10,189 nucleotides of DNA, from contig LSYV01000238.1 in assembly GCA_001584585.1 (NCBI GenBank), forward strand, positions 10,244 through 20,432. The letters run 5' to 3'. Source of the DNA: Gonium pectorale. Its lineage: Eukaryota > Chlorophyta > Chlorophyceae > Chlamydomonadales > Volvocaceae. This document shows, in pieces, positions 1-7,375 of the stretch (the first letter of the stretch is position 1; each line of letters begins with the position of its first letter). The notes under the pieces were generated by a model that was given only the letters and a program-made list of their open reading frames with translations, was not told the origin of the DNA and did not search any database. Position numbers and translations under genes: made by a program.

Positions 1-447
1 GGTTGGGGCGTGAAGGGTGGTGGGTGAGGGTATACGTGCCAAATCACGAGGAGGGGCGCGCAGCGGCAATGTTGACGAGGACCAGGGGGCTCGAGCCCGC
101 GGCATGTTTGGGCGGTACGGTTGAGACGATTCCGCTTCCGGGTGACAAGGCACGCGCTGCAAGAGGAGGAGTGCGCGCAGGGCAGGTAGAGTGTGGGTAG
201 GACAGTCGGGACGGGCGGCTGGGCGGCGCCAGTGAGAAGCGCCCATCGGATCGCTCGCATCGCTCGCGGGTTGGCTCTAGCGGTGACGCGGAGCCGCCCT
301 GCGCTCCACGCCCGTCCGCCCTGCACCCTGGCGCCCGCCCCTCCGCTGCCCTCACGCACCCGGCCGCCAGTGCCGGCGCCGCCGACGGCGCCGCCGCCCA
401 TCCCCCAGCCGTACGGCACTATCCACCCGTGCGTGCACAGCTCGTAC
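1..447 (-). other. Intron 6 (partial) of the M48 peptidase gene
   Basis: Starts with a GTACGA donor (447 downward) directly after the CTGCAG that ends exon 6. I searched the reverse strand for the expected AVLAHELGH-type exon and found nothing resembling it. No RNA gene or other coding segment is recognisable, so this is read as intron continuing past the left edge. Confidence 0.6.
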
Positions 448-3073
448 CTGCAGCTCGTACGGCGTGAGCAGCTCCAGCAGGGCCGTGTGGATGACGATGA
501 AGGGCTTATGGCCCGCGATGGCCAGCGTGTAGGCGTTGGGGACGGGGTGCTGGCGGGGGAGGGAGGGGGGAGGGGGTTGGAGGAGGCATGGTGGGTGTGA
601 ATGGCAACGGGCTGGGCGCCTGCAGCACCTGTCCCGCCCGGCGGCCAAGCCGGTCCTTGCCTCGTTTCGCCGAGACTCCCGGAAGACGTCCGGCGATGCC
701 GGAGGCAGGGGGGCAGAGGAGGGGTGCCGTACGGGTCGACATGCCGTACGTGGGAGCAGGCAAGCGAGCGCTGCGGGAGGCCGGGGGCAGTGCCGGAGGG
801 TGCCAGCCGGCGCTGCGGGATACGGTGACGAATCGGGTCGGCGGGTTGGGGCGTCGCGCCCTGCCCCCTCCAGGCCTTCCCCTCCCCGACTTCATCCTGG
901 GCTCCTCCGAGCCTCGAGTCAGCTTAGCACCCCGAGCCCGCGCACCCCCCCCCTCGTGCATGCACCCCCATGCCGCGCCCGCTGCCGCCCACTGGCGCCG
1001 CGCCACTCCACCCCCCTACTGAGAATGCCTTTCAACCCTCTACCCCCCCAACCCGTCCGGCCTTCGTGCCGCAGTCAAACGCGTAGCAGAACGTGTTTCA
1101 CCCGCCCCGACACCCCTGCCGCTGGGCTGCAGGCGTCAACCCAGCCGCGTCACTCCCTTCTCCCAAGAACGCTTTCCGAACCTTTCATCACCCCTCGCCC
1201 GCCTACAACTCCGCCAAGACCACCATTACTCCTTCTCTTGAGTATGCGACTCGGTGTCCGCGACGCGACCCGTTCCCTTCTTCATTAACCCCCACCCCCC
1301 GGCCGCCGTTAGGCCCACCTGCCGCACGTACAGCTCGGGCGCCTCCATCTGCAGTATCCGCGCCTGCAGGGGGAGTGCCAGGTCAGCAGCCGGGAGACGG
1401 GTCGCAACGTAGCGCCGGGAGACGGGTGCAGGGCGAGTGCCACGGGGAACAGGTGGCGCCAGCTTGTCAGCTCCTCCTCGTTCGCAGGCGCTCAGGGATG
1501 CGCAGCTCCCCGACGGACTAGACGCCTTGAGCGTCAGGCAGGCAAGAGGGGCAAGACTCGTGCCAGAGACTCTCCCGCCGCCCGCCACCCGCCGCCTGGC
1601 GCCCGCACTGCGCTGCTTCACACGCGCTCGCAGACCCTCCCCGTCCGCACTCCCGCGCCCCCGCCCCGCCGAGCCGCCCCACCCCCCGGGCTCACCGCCT
1701 CCACCAGCAGCTTGTGGATGGAGGGCAGCTGGTCGGGGCCGATCTTGATGGACGTGGAGATGTTTTCAAGCAGCAGCACCTGCTCGGCGACCGGGCCTAC
1801 GGGGTTCGTGGATGCATCCGGGATGCGGGAGGAGGCAGTGAGCTTGGGGGTTTTGAGGACGCCCTGGCACCCGCCCCGCAGCATGCCCCCGCCCAGCGGC
1901 CTAGCCTCACTCTGCCCGTATCATCCGCACCTCCGCACCGCACAGCAAACGCACACCAACGCCAGCGCCCCTTCGTTCGGCGCTCGGCTGTCCAGAAAGC
2001 GCCTCTAGACGGCGCATCGACGCCAGCGCGGCAGCACGCCGCCGGCCCTCCGGCCCCGCCGGCCGGCGCTAGGCTGGTCAGTAAGCGCATGAGGGACATC
2101 GCTAACGGAATGACGCGATGGCTGCGCCTTCCAGGGGGAGGGGCGCCAGGCGCGCGGCGCCATCCCAGTCCCCGGCCCACCCCCGCCCCGCCGCGAGGCC
2201 GCGCAGCGCCCCCCGAGCTGCGCGCTCGCCCTCCCCCCCCCCCGCCGCCTCGCGGGCGGCGTCACCCACCCATGAAGTTCTTGGCCACCACCTCCAGCCC
2301 GGGCACGGAGCGCAGCATGCTGGTGTTCTGCTGGTCCAGCGGGTGCCTGGGGGGGGGGGGGGCGGGAGGCCAGGGAGACCAACACACGAGCGAGCGAGGG
2401 CGAGGGAGGAGGGCGCGAGGGCAAGGTGGGTGGGCGCGCGGTGCGGGTGGCGTGGCGTGGCCGTGGGCGAGGCCGTGGGCGAAGGCAAAGGCAAGAGTGG
2501 AGGCGTATATGGGCGGCTGTAGCAGCAGGGAGGCAGCAGGCAGGCGCTGCTTGGCGCCGTCCCGAGGCACCGTGCGGCCCGCAGCCTGCTACGAGGTCCA
2601 CGCCACGGCCACGGTGCAATCAGGCACCCTGCGCACCCCTTTCACACGCTGAGCTCGAGGCGTGTAGCAGGTTTGTGGCGGTCGCGGAGGCCACGCCACC
2701 ATGCTGCCCTCCGGCCCCGTCCCCTCCAATCCCCTCCTCACCGGAAGTCGTCGCCCTCCAGGCCCTCAAACATTGAGACCTTCTCTTTGATGACGGGGGT
2801 GATGCTTGGCCAAGCCGAGGCGGGCTGCTTGTCGGGCCCGGGCCTCGCCGCTGCTGCCTGCGGTTTGATACCACCCTTGCTGGGTCCGCGTGGCCACCCA
2901 ACGCACGCAGCCACTTTCCCCGGCGATCCCTACAATCAGCAGGGCTGTCTCACCTGTCCTGACAACGCCCAGGCCGGCCGCGGGACTCGTCGCCGTGGCG
3001 CCACGCCGGTTCTCCCCAACGCGCATGGACCCAGCAGCCGGCCCCGGCATTGGTACAAGCGAGCAAGCCTCAT
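448..3073 (-). CDS. M48-family metallopeptidase, probably plastid-targeted (partial; N-terminal six exons)
   Basis: Zinc-dependent peptidase of the M48 (Ste24/HtpX-like) family, closest in my memory to Arabidopsis At3g27110. Exons on the minus strand are 3073-2954, 2857-2742, 2346-2270, 1796-1696, 1363-1319 and 549-448; every junction is GT..AG and phases match, giving 187 codons. Exon 1 (40 aa, ATG at 3073) is Arg-rich, with no acidic residue, as expected of a chloroplast transit peptide. Next come a DDFRHPLDQQNT segment, PVAEQVLLLENI, EAPELYVRQ, and PVPNAYTLAIAG followed by KPFIVIHTALLELLTPYELQ, the block that in M48 proteins lies directly before AVLAHELGH. That metal-binding exon is not in positions 1-447, so it must lie beyond the left edge. 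Catalytic competence therefore cannot be judged. The exon calls rest on family resemblance plus phase agreement. Substrate unknown. Confidence 0.85.
550..1318 (-). other. Intron 5 of the M48 peptidase gene (769 nt)
   Basis: Donor GTGGGC at 1318 and acceptor GCCAG ending at 550 join phase 0 codons, so that ELYVRQ runs into HPVPNAYT. It is the longest complete intron here. Roughly 850-1310 is strongly C/T-rich on the plus strand, hence G/A-rich in the transcript. No gene inside it is supported. Confidence 0.75.
1364..1695 (-). other. Intron 4 of the M48 peptidase gene (332 nt)
   Basis: Donor GTGAGC at 1695 and acceptor CCCCCTGCAG ending at 1364, phase 0. It carries a 14-bp direct repeat close to the acceptor (separate entry). 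No other coding or RNA feature was seen. Confidence 0.75.
1389..1427. repeat. 14-bp direct repeat, two copies, period 25
   Basis: GCCGGGAGACGGGT occurs at 1389-1402 and again, identically, at 1414-1427. In the M48 transcript the copies are pyrimidine-rich and lie 25-65 nt upstream of the intron 4 acceptor, roughly where a branch-point region would be. Likely a local duplication; no function is shown. Confidence 0.8.
1797..2269 (-). other. Intron 3 of the M48 peptidase gene (473 nt)
   Basis: Donor GTGGGT at 2269 and acceptor CCCCGTAG ending at 1797; the split glycine codon (G + GC) restores NFMG-PVAEQV. It holds a GC-only stem, 2040-2047 pairing with 2061-2068. The acceptor uses TAG rather than the CAG of the other introns. 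Confidence 0.75.
2349..2362. repeat. G14 homopolymer (C14 polypyrimidine tract of M48 intron 2)
   Basis: Fourteen consecutive G on the plus strand read as C14 in the transcript, immediately before the AG acceptor at 2348-2347. It serves as the whole near-acceptor pyrimidine tract. Its exact length may be uncertain, as homopolymers this long are error-prone in sequencing. Confidence 0.8.
2459..2482. repeat. 12-bp perfect tandem duplication
   Basis: GGCCGTGGGCGA is present twice head to tail, and shorter related units (GGCGT, AGGCAA) flank it on both sides. It lies in M48 intron 2 and looks like simple replication slippage in GC-rich intron DNA. Confidence 0.8.
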
Positions 3074-3351
3074 ATGAAACTGGAGAGAGGTGCTGGGGAG
3101 CGATAGCAATTTAGCGAGGAGGACTCGGAACGGAAGCGGCACCCGAGTCCTGCCAGGCAAATAAGCGATAAGTATACGGTATATCGCGGTGTGAAGCAAA
3201 GCCCGCTGAAGCAAGCGACTGAGGTACGACCCTTTCACTATTCACAATTCAGAGCGCCATTCACGGCATTGTGCACGCAGCAGTATCCACGGTGTAGATA
3301 GGCCATCCCTGCGTTTAGTTCACCACGCACGTGAAACCTTGATACATCAGA
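3074..3351. promoter_or_regulatory. Divergent intergenic region, candidate bidirectional promoter
   Basis: 278 bp separate the ATG of the minus-strand M48 gene (3073) from the inferred ATG of the plus-strand anthranilate synthase gene (3352). Both promoters and both 5' UTRs must fit here. It is visibly more AT-rich than its flanks and contains TATA-like sequence around 3173-3184 (GTATACGGTATAT). No ATG occurs on the plus strand between 3076 and 3352, which supports 3352 as the first start. Core promoter elements cannot be fixed by eye. Confidence 0.55.
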
Positions 3352-4969
3352 ATGCGGCAGAGCTTGGCGCAGCGGCACAGCCGGGCTCCTTTTAGCTGCC
3401 CTGGTGCGTAATCAGAATTGGTCACAAGATCTAGGAGCGGCGCGGCTAAGACGGCCCCTATGCATTTGCAGGCAGGAGCGGCGTGCGGGCGGTTGTGCGC
3501 CGAGCTCCCTGCAGCCGGCCTGTTCAAGCGCCAGCAGCGGCTAGGGGGCCCGTCGTCGTGGTTGACAACTACGACAGTTTCACTTACAACCTCTGCCAGG
3601 TGCGTTCGGTGCGATGGCGCCAGGAACGGCAACCCGTGGGCACACACCGGGCCCCGACCGGACTGACGCGCGTCGCTGTCCGGGCGCAGTACCTGGGCGA
3701 CCTCGGCTGTGAGTACGTTGTCTACAAGAACGATGAGAAGACGGTGGAGGAGATCAAGGCCATGAACCCGCGTGGCATCCTCGTGTCGCCGGGCCCAGGT
3801 GAGCGATGCACAAGGCGGGCCAAGCGCGGTGGCCCAAATCGTGGCACGGCAATATTTGCAGGGATTGGAGCCTCACGCGTTCCGCCCCAGGGCTCTTGTG
3901 CCGTCACTAAACAGCTACGGCGCGGAGCCGCCCGTGGGCATGACGCAACCTCCCCCGCGTGCCTCAACGCCTGCACTGGGCGCTTCCTCGCTGTACTCCT
4001 CTCCCCTCCCTCCGCAGGCCGGCCCATCGACTCGGGTATCTCCCTCCAATCCGTGCGCGAGCTGGGGCCCCACTTCCCGCTGTTTGGCGTGTGCATGGGC
4101 CACCAGTGCATCGGCGAGGCGTTTGGAGGTGAGCCGGCGGGCTGGCCAGGCCCTGGGCCTCCGTACGTGGCGGGCTGGCTGGCTACGGCGTGGCGTGCGC
4201 TCCGCATGAGGCCGTGGTCTTGTGGAAGGCAGGGGCATGTGCAGGGGGAAGGTCTCCTCTGCTATCGTCGCCCACCTTAGCGCGGGCCCGACCTGGCACC
4301 GTGTGTTGGACAACGGACGGTGAACGGCGCCGACCCACGATGTGCGCAGGCGATGTGGTGCGCGCGCCGAGCGGCGTGATGCACGGCAAGACGTCACCGG
4401 TGTACCACACCAATGTGGGCATCCTCGAGGGCCTCCCCAAGTGAGCGGGCGCGCGGGCGGGCGGGTGGGCGGGCAGGATGGCTTAGGGTGCAGCCGCGCG
4501 CGCCGGGGGGTGCCCCGGCACTCCGCAGCACTCCACGTAGCAGAAAGGGAGCCACCTGCATTGCCGCGAGGAAGTGGGTTTTACTCTGGCGATGGTTGGG
4601 CGGGCCCCTCGCGCGCGTGCGCATATCCCTGTGCCTTCCCTGCCGGTCTCACCCTGGGCCTGCGGTTGCACGCCTCTCGCCAGTATGTTTCCGCAGCCTC
4701 CCCACGCCCTAATGAGCCCCGCTCACGCGTCCTTTGCTCCCTGTGCCTGCAGCCCCTTTGAGGCGTGCCGCTACCACAGCCTCGTAATCAAGCGGGAGAC
4801 CATTCCCGAGGACCTGGAGATCACGGCTTGGACGGAAGACGGCACCATCATGGGCGTGCGGCACAAGAAGTACCCCCACATCCAGGGCGTGCAGTTCCAC
4901 CCGGAGAGCATCATCACGCAGAGCGGGAAGTTGATTGTGGAGAACTTTGTGAAGTCGCTAGGGAACTAG
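3352..4969 (+). CDS. ASB1: Anthranilate synthase beta subunit (glutamine amidotransferase), plastid-targeted
   Basis: Supplies ammonia from glutamine to the alpha subunit, which turns chorismate into anthranilate, the first committed step of tryptophan synthesis; in plants and algae this is plastidial. Exons are 3352-3403, 3472-3599, 3690-3798, 4018-4128, 4350-4440 and 4753-4969; all introns are GT..AG with matching phases, giving 235 residues plus TAG. Residues 1-43 are Arg/Ala/Ser-rich with a V-R-A motif at 22-24, transit-peptide-like. The mature part is a class I glutamine amidotransferase: [16 protein letters not shown] (45-60), SPGPG (93-97), nucleophile Cys122 in GVCMGHQ, MHGK, RYHSL (170-174), WTEDG (190-194), and VQFHPES with His213 and Glu215, so the triad is complete. 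About 190 mature residues is normal for TrpG. Exon 1 is the least certain: exon 2 has a stop upstream at 3447 and no in-frame ATG, and this small exon restores frame. Product very secure. Confidence 0.93.
3600..3689 (+). other. Intron 2 of the anthranilate synthase beta gene: 90 nt, stop-free and in frame
   Basis: Donor GTGCGT and acceptor GGGCGCAG. Removal joins [11 protein letters not shown] to YLGDLGCEY exactly as in TrpG proteins. It is 30 codons long without a stop, so an unspliced message would still be translatable with a basic 30-residue insert. Confidence 0.8.
4441..4752 (+). other. Intron 5 of the anthranilate synthase beta gene (312 nt) with G-rich 5' end
   Basis: Donor GTGAGC at 4441 and acceptor CCTGCAG ending at 4752; the split Asn codon (AA + C) joins GILEGLPN to PFEACRYHS. 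Positions 4455-4473 hold five GGG runs with one-base loops, a strong G-quadruplex motif in the transcript, 15 nt inside the donor. No gene is seen inside the intron. Confidence 0.85.
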
Positions 4970-5410
4970 TGTCGAGGGCTGGGGAAGGGAGGGGCGAGGG
5001 TGCTGATGGAAGGCGCTCGTAGGATGGGCAGATGGAGGCTGCGGGTCTTGCTCGGCCAGCAGCTGTGCAGTCCCGGCAGTGCGCCATGGGCAGCCGAGCG
5101 GGAGCGGTGGTGCGCATGTAGGCAGGGCGGTGCGTCGGCGGGACATTGACTGGAGGCGGCGTGCTGGAGTGGGTTTTGGGCGATGTGCGAGAGTGCGACC
5201 CTGTTGTGTTCAAGAACAAAGGGGGTATCGAGAGAGCACTTGCCCGTGTTCTCGCGTTAATGACTGATGCTGCGACGCGAGCGTGTTGCAGATGGTGCTA
5301 TCTCTCACCGAGCGCGGGCATCCCAGCGGGTGTTTGCGACATGGCTTCTTCCGCATCCGGGAGCACGTTGCCACGCTTGTGATTCCTGTATGTAACCGTA
5401 TGATGGAGTT
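4970..5410 (+). terminator. 3' UTR and polyadenylation region of the anthranilate synthase beta gene
   Basis: The first TGTAA after the stop is at 5391-5395, about 420 nt downstream. TGTAA is the usual green-algal poly(A) signal, with cleavage normally some 10-20 nt further on. No convincing ORF lies in this stretch. The exact cleavage site is inferred. Confidence 0.5.
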
Positions 5411-5908
5411 GGGGGAATGCGGTGTGGGCGAGTGAGCAGGTAGGGTAGCTGAGGTTGTGGAAAGAGCATGCGCTTGGGGGTTGTGCGGGGGGGGCCTTGC
5501 GTGCGTGTATGGGAGACGTATGCGCTGAACCGCTTTATGACAATGCACAGGCTGCGGGAGCATGTGCTGGCGTGGAATCCGGCCGGGTCGTGTAGGTCTG
5601 GTCCAGAGCTCTGCGTGGGTCAATGGGGATAGGGTTGGGCACGTGCTTGTGCCAATTGTTGCCACAAGGCAAAAGAATTATGTCACGACAATTTCCGTGT
5701 AACAATCATATGAGGCAACCCAAACAAAACAAAAGATAATTCGTGTGCCGTGCTCGGGTAATTCACAGGTCACCCATCGAAAGCAGAGACGTTTACACAA
5801 CGGTACACATTGCGTTTTGTTGCTGTAAGAAGTCTTTGTGGGCCATACCTCAGACGCGGCGGCGGGTGGACCTGACCGTTGCGAGCCCTTGAGTGAAGCG
5901 ACCCCAGC
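5411..5908 (+). promoter_or_regulatory. Upstream region of the riboflavin gene: likely promoter and 5' UTR
   Basis: No gene is supported here. Roughly 5640-5830 is clearly more AT-rich than the rest of the window, with A-rich runs such as CAAACAAAACAAAAG, as expected for promoter or 5' UTR DNA. Two in-frame ATGs (5680 and 5710) share the TAA at 5737-5739, giving a 19-codon uORF if transcription begins upstream of it. Further TGTAA words occur at 5698 and 5824, so the previous gene's 3' end could lie later than 5410. No riboswitch-like structure was recognised. Confidence 0.4.
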
Positions 5909-7375
5909 ATGCTAGCTCGCTCGCCACAATCCCTTGCGGTCTCCCATTCGCATGGACCACGGCCGGCGCCTGCGGTGGCCCGCGCGCCTGCGTCGCCACG
6001 AGTCGCTCATGCGGCCCCGCTGTGCTCCACATCTGGCCGCCAATTGGGACAGAGCCGATGCCTGGTACTGACTCGGGGTCAAGCGAATAGCTCGCTGCGC
6101 CTGCCAGTTGAGCTCGACCTGGAGACGCCGCTGCCCGGCTTCGACTCAATCGCCTCTGCGCTGGAGGACCTGGCCGCGGGCAAGCTCATTGTCGTAATCG
6201 ATGATGAGGACCGGGAGAACGAGGGCGACCTAATTATGAACGCGGACAAGGTCACCACGGAGACCATGGCCTTCCTGGTCGAGTACACCAGCGGCGTTGT
6301 GTGTATCTCCATGGAGGGCCGCGACCTGGACCGCCTGAAGCTCCCCCTCATGATCAGCAGCGCGGAGAACGAGGAGTCCATGTACACGGCCTTCACGGTC
6401 ACCGTGGACCTGCGCCACGGCATCACCACGGGCATCTCCGCCTCGGACCGCGCCAAGACCATCCGCCGACTGGCGGACCCCTCAGCCGACTGGACCGACT
6501 TCCGCCGCCCCGGCCACATATTCCCGCTGCGCTACCGGCCGGGCGGCGTGCTGGTGCGCCCCGGGCACACCGAGGCTGCGGTTGACCTGGCGCGCCTGTC
6601 TGGCTCCTTCCCCGCCGGCGTGCTGTGCGAGCTGGTCAACAAGGAGGACGGCAGCATGTCCCGTACGCCGCAGCTGCTCGAGTTTGCGAAGCGCCACGGG
6701 CTGCGCTGTGTCACCATCGCCGACCTCATCCGCTACCGCATGCGCCACGAGGCGCTGGTGGAGCCGGCCGGCGAGCCCACGCCGGTGCGCGGCCGCGCCG
6801 GGCCGCTCACGGCGCACTGCTTCCGCTCCACGGTCGACGGCGTGGAGCACGTGGCGTTTGTGCACGGCGCCGTGGCCGACTCGGCGTCCGAGGTGCTGCT
6901 CCACGTGCACCACGAGCGCACCGTGACGGACCTGCTAGACTGCTCCGAGCCGGGCACCAGCGGCAACGGGTCGTCCCTGGACGCTGCGCTGCGGGACGTT
7001 GCGCAGGCGGGTGCGGGCGTGGTGCTGTACCTGCGCGGTCAGAGCGCGCGCGGCCTGCCGCCGTCTGCGGAGCTGGCGGCGCTGGCCGCGGGCGGCGGCG
7101 CAGCCGGGCTGTACGGCCCAGACCTCCGGGAGGCGGCGCTGGCGGCGCAGATGCTGCGCGCGCTGGGCGTGCGCAGCGTGGCGCTGGCGGGCGGGGACGC
7201 GGAGCTGGCCACGGCGCTGCGTAGCTGCGGGCTGAGCGTAAGGGCGGTGCCGACGACGGCAGCACCGGCGGCGCAGGCGAACGGCAATAGCAACGGCGCT
7301 GGCCACAACGGCAACGGCGCGGGGCACGTGGTGGGGCAGGGCCAGCAGCCGCTGCAGGCGGTGGGCCGCCGGTAG
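5909..7375 (+). CDS. RIBA: RIBA-type riboflavin protein: intact DHBP synthase domain fused to a degenerate GTP cyclohydrolase II domain
   Basis: The N-terminal enzyme converts ribulose 5-phosphate to 3,4-dihydroxy-2-butanone 4-phosphate and formate, supplying the four-carbon unit of riboflavin. Single exon, 488 aa. Residues 1 to about 70 look like a plastid transit peptide (Ser/Ala/Arg-rich, no acidic residues in the first 60). The DHBPS domain (about 79-282) keeps DDEDRENEGDLI (98-109), HGITTGISASDR (170-181), RPGHIFPLR (200-208), HTEA (220-223) and AGVLCELVNKEDG, so it should be active. Residues about 290-450 align with GTP cyclohydrolase II but lack the zinc-cysteine motif: the first Cys position is Arg337 (VHHER), and the expected CDCG is absent. 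YLRGQEGRG is changed to YLRGQSARG (374-382) and the TNNP motif is gone. The C-terminus (458-488) is Asn/Gly/Gln-rich low complexity. Plant RIBA paralogs with one lost activity are known; this resembles a DHBPS-only form. Confidence 0.93.
   Translation: MLARSPQSLAVSHSHGPRPAPAVARAPASPRVAHAAPLCSTSGRQLGQSRCLVLTRGQANSSLRLPVELDLETPLPGFDSIASALEDLAAGKLIVVIDDEDRENEGDLIMNADKVTTETMAFLVEYTSGVVCISMEGRDLDRLKLPLMISSAENEESMYTAFTVTVDLRHGITTGISASDRAKTIRRLADPSADWTDFRRPGHIFPLRYRPGGVLVRPGHTEAAVDLARLSGSFPAGVLCELVNKEDGSMSRTPQLLEFAKRHGLRCVTIADLIRYRMRHEALVEPAGEPTPVRGRAGPLTAHCFRSTVDGVEHVAFVHGAVADSASEVLLHVHHERTVTDLLDCSEPGTSGNGSSLDAALRDVAQAGAGVVLYLRGQSARGLPPSAELAALAAGGGAAGLYGPDLREAALAAQMLRALGVRSVALAGGDAELATALRSCGLSVRAVPTTAAPAAQANGNSNGAGHNGNGAGHVVGQGQQPLQAVGRR
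6791..7260 (+). other. Degenerate GCHII-like domain of the RIBA protein
   Basis: Fold-level landmarks remain in order: GPLTAHCFRS, HVAFVHG, LLHVHHER, VVLYLRGQ, LREAALAAQMLRALGVRSVAL and LSVRAVP. They correspond to the GCHII core strands and the helix normally reading YGIGAQILRDLGVR. Lost are all three zinc-binding cysteines (C..11..C-x-C), the EGRGIGL loop (now SARGLPP), the segment before the catalytic Tyr/Arg region (shortened and Ala/Gly-rich) and TNNPxK (now AGGDAE). The only nearby Cys, residue 345, does not align with a ligand position. The reading frame is fully open, so this is divergence rather than frameshift. Confidence 0.8.

Larger units (their letters stand above)
2347..2741 (-). 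other. Intron 2 of the M48 peptidase gene (395 nt)
   Basis: Donor GTGAGG at 2741; the acceptor AG at 2348-2347 directly follows a run of 14 C in the transcript (G14 on plus, 2349-2362). The split Arg codon (CG + G) joins DDFR to HPLDQQNT. It also contains a 12-bp perfect tandem duplication at 2459-2482. Confidence 0.75.

Noticed and set aside
2040..2068. GC-only 8-bp inverted repeat (hairpin)
   Set aside because: Such short GC stems are expected by chance in DNA this GC-rich; it lies in an intron with no poly-T or other terminator context.
1714..2652. 312-codon plus-strand ORF
   Set aside because: Composition is Pro/Arg/Gly-biased from GC-rich DNA, with no recognisable domain; it runs antisense to three phase-matched exons of the M48 gene.
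3418..3666. Plus-strand ORF with ATGs at 3418 and 3460 overlapping the start of the anthranilate synthase gene
   Set aside because: It is in a different frame from the conserved amidotransferase sequence and shows no family resemblance; the ATG at 3460 lies in the inferred intron 1.
3483..4280. A single 265-codon ORF beginning with GTG as the anthranilate synthase gene
   Set aside because: It reads through introns 2, 3 and into 4, inserting non-family sequence between conserved motifs, and lacks an ATG.
5210..5665. 151-codon minus-strand ORF in the gap before the riboflavin gene
   Set aside because: It begins with GTG rather than ATG, has no family resemblance and sits in the probable 3' UTR/promoter region.
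3074..5908. A biosynthetic cluster linking tryptophan and riboflavin synthesis
   Set aside because: The two pathways share no committed intermediate, and neighbouring nuclear genes in algae are usually unrelated; proximity alone is not evidence.
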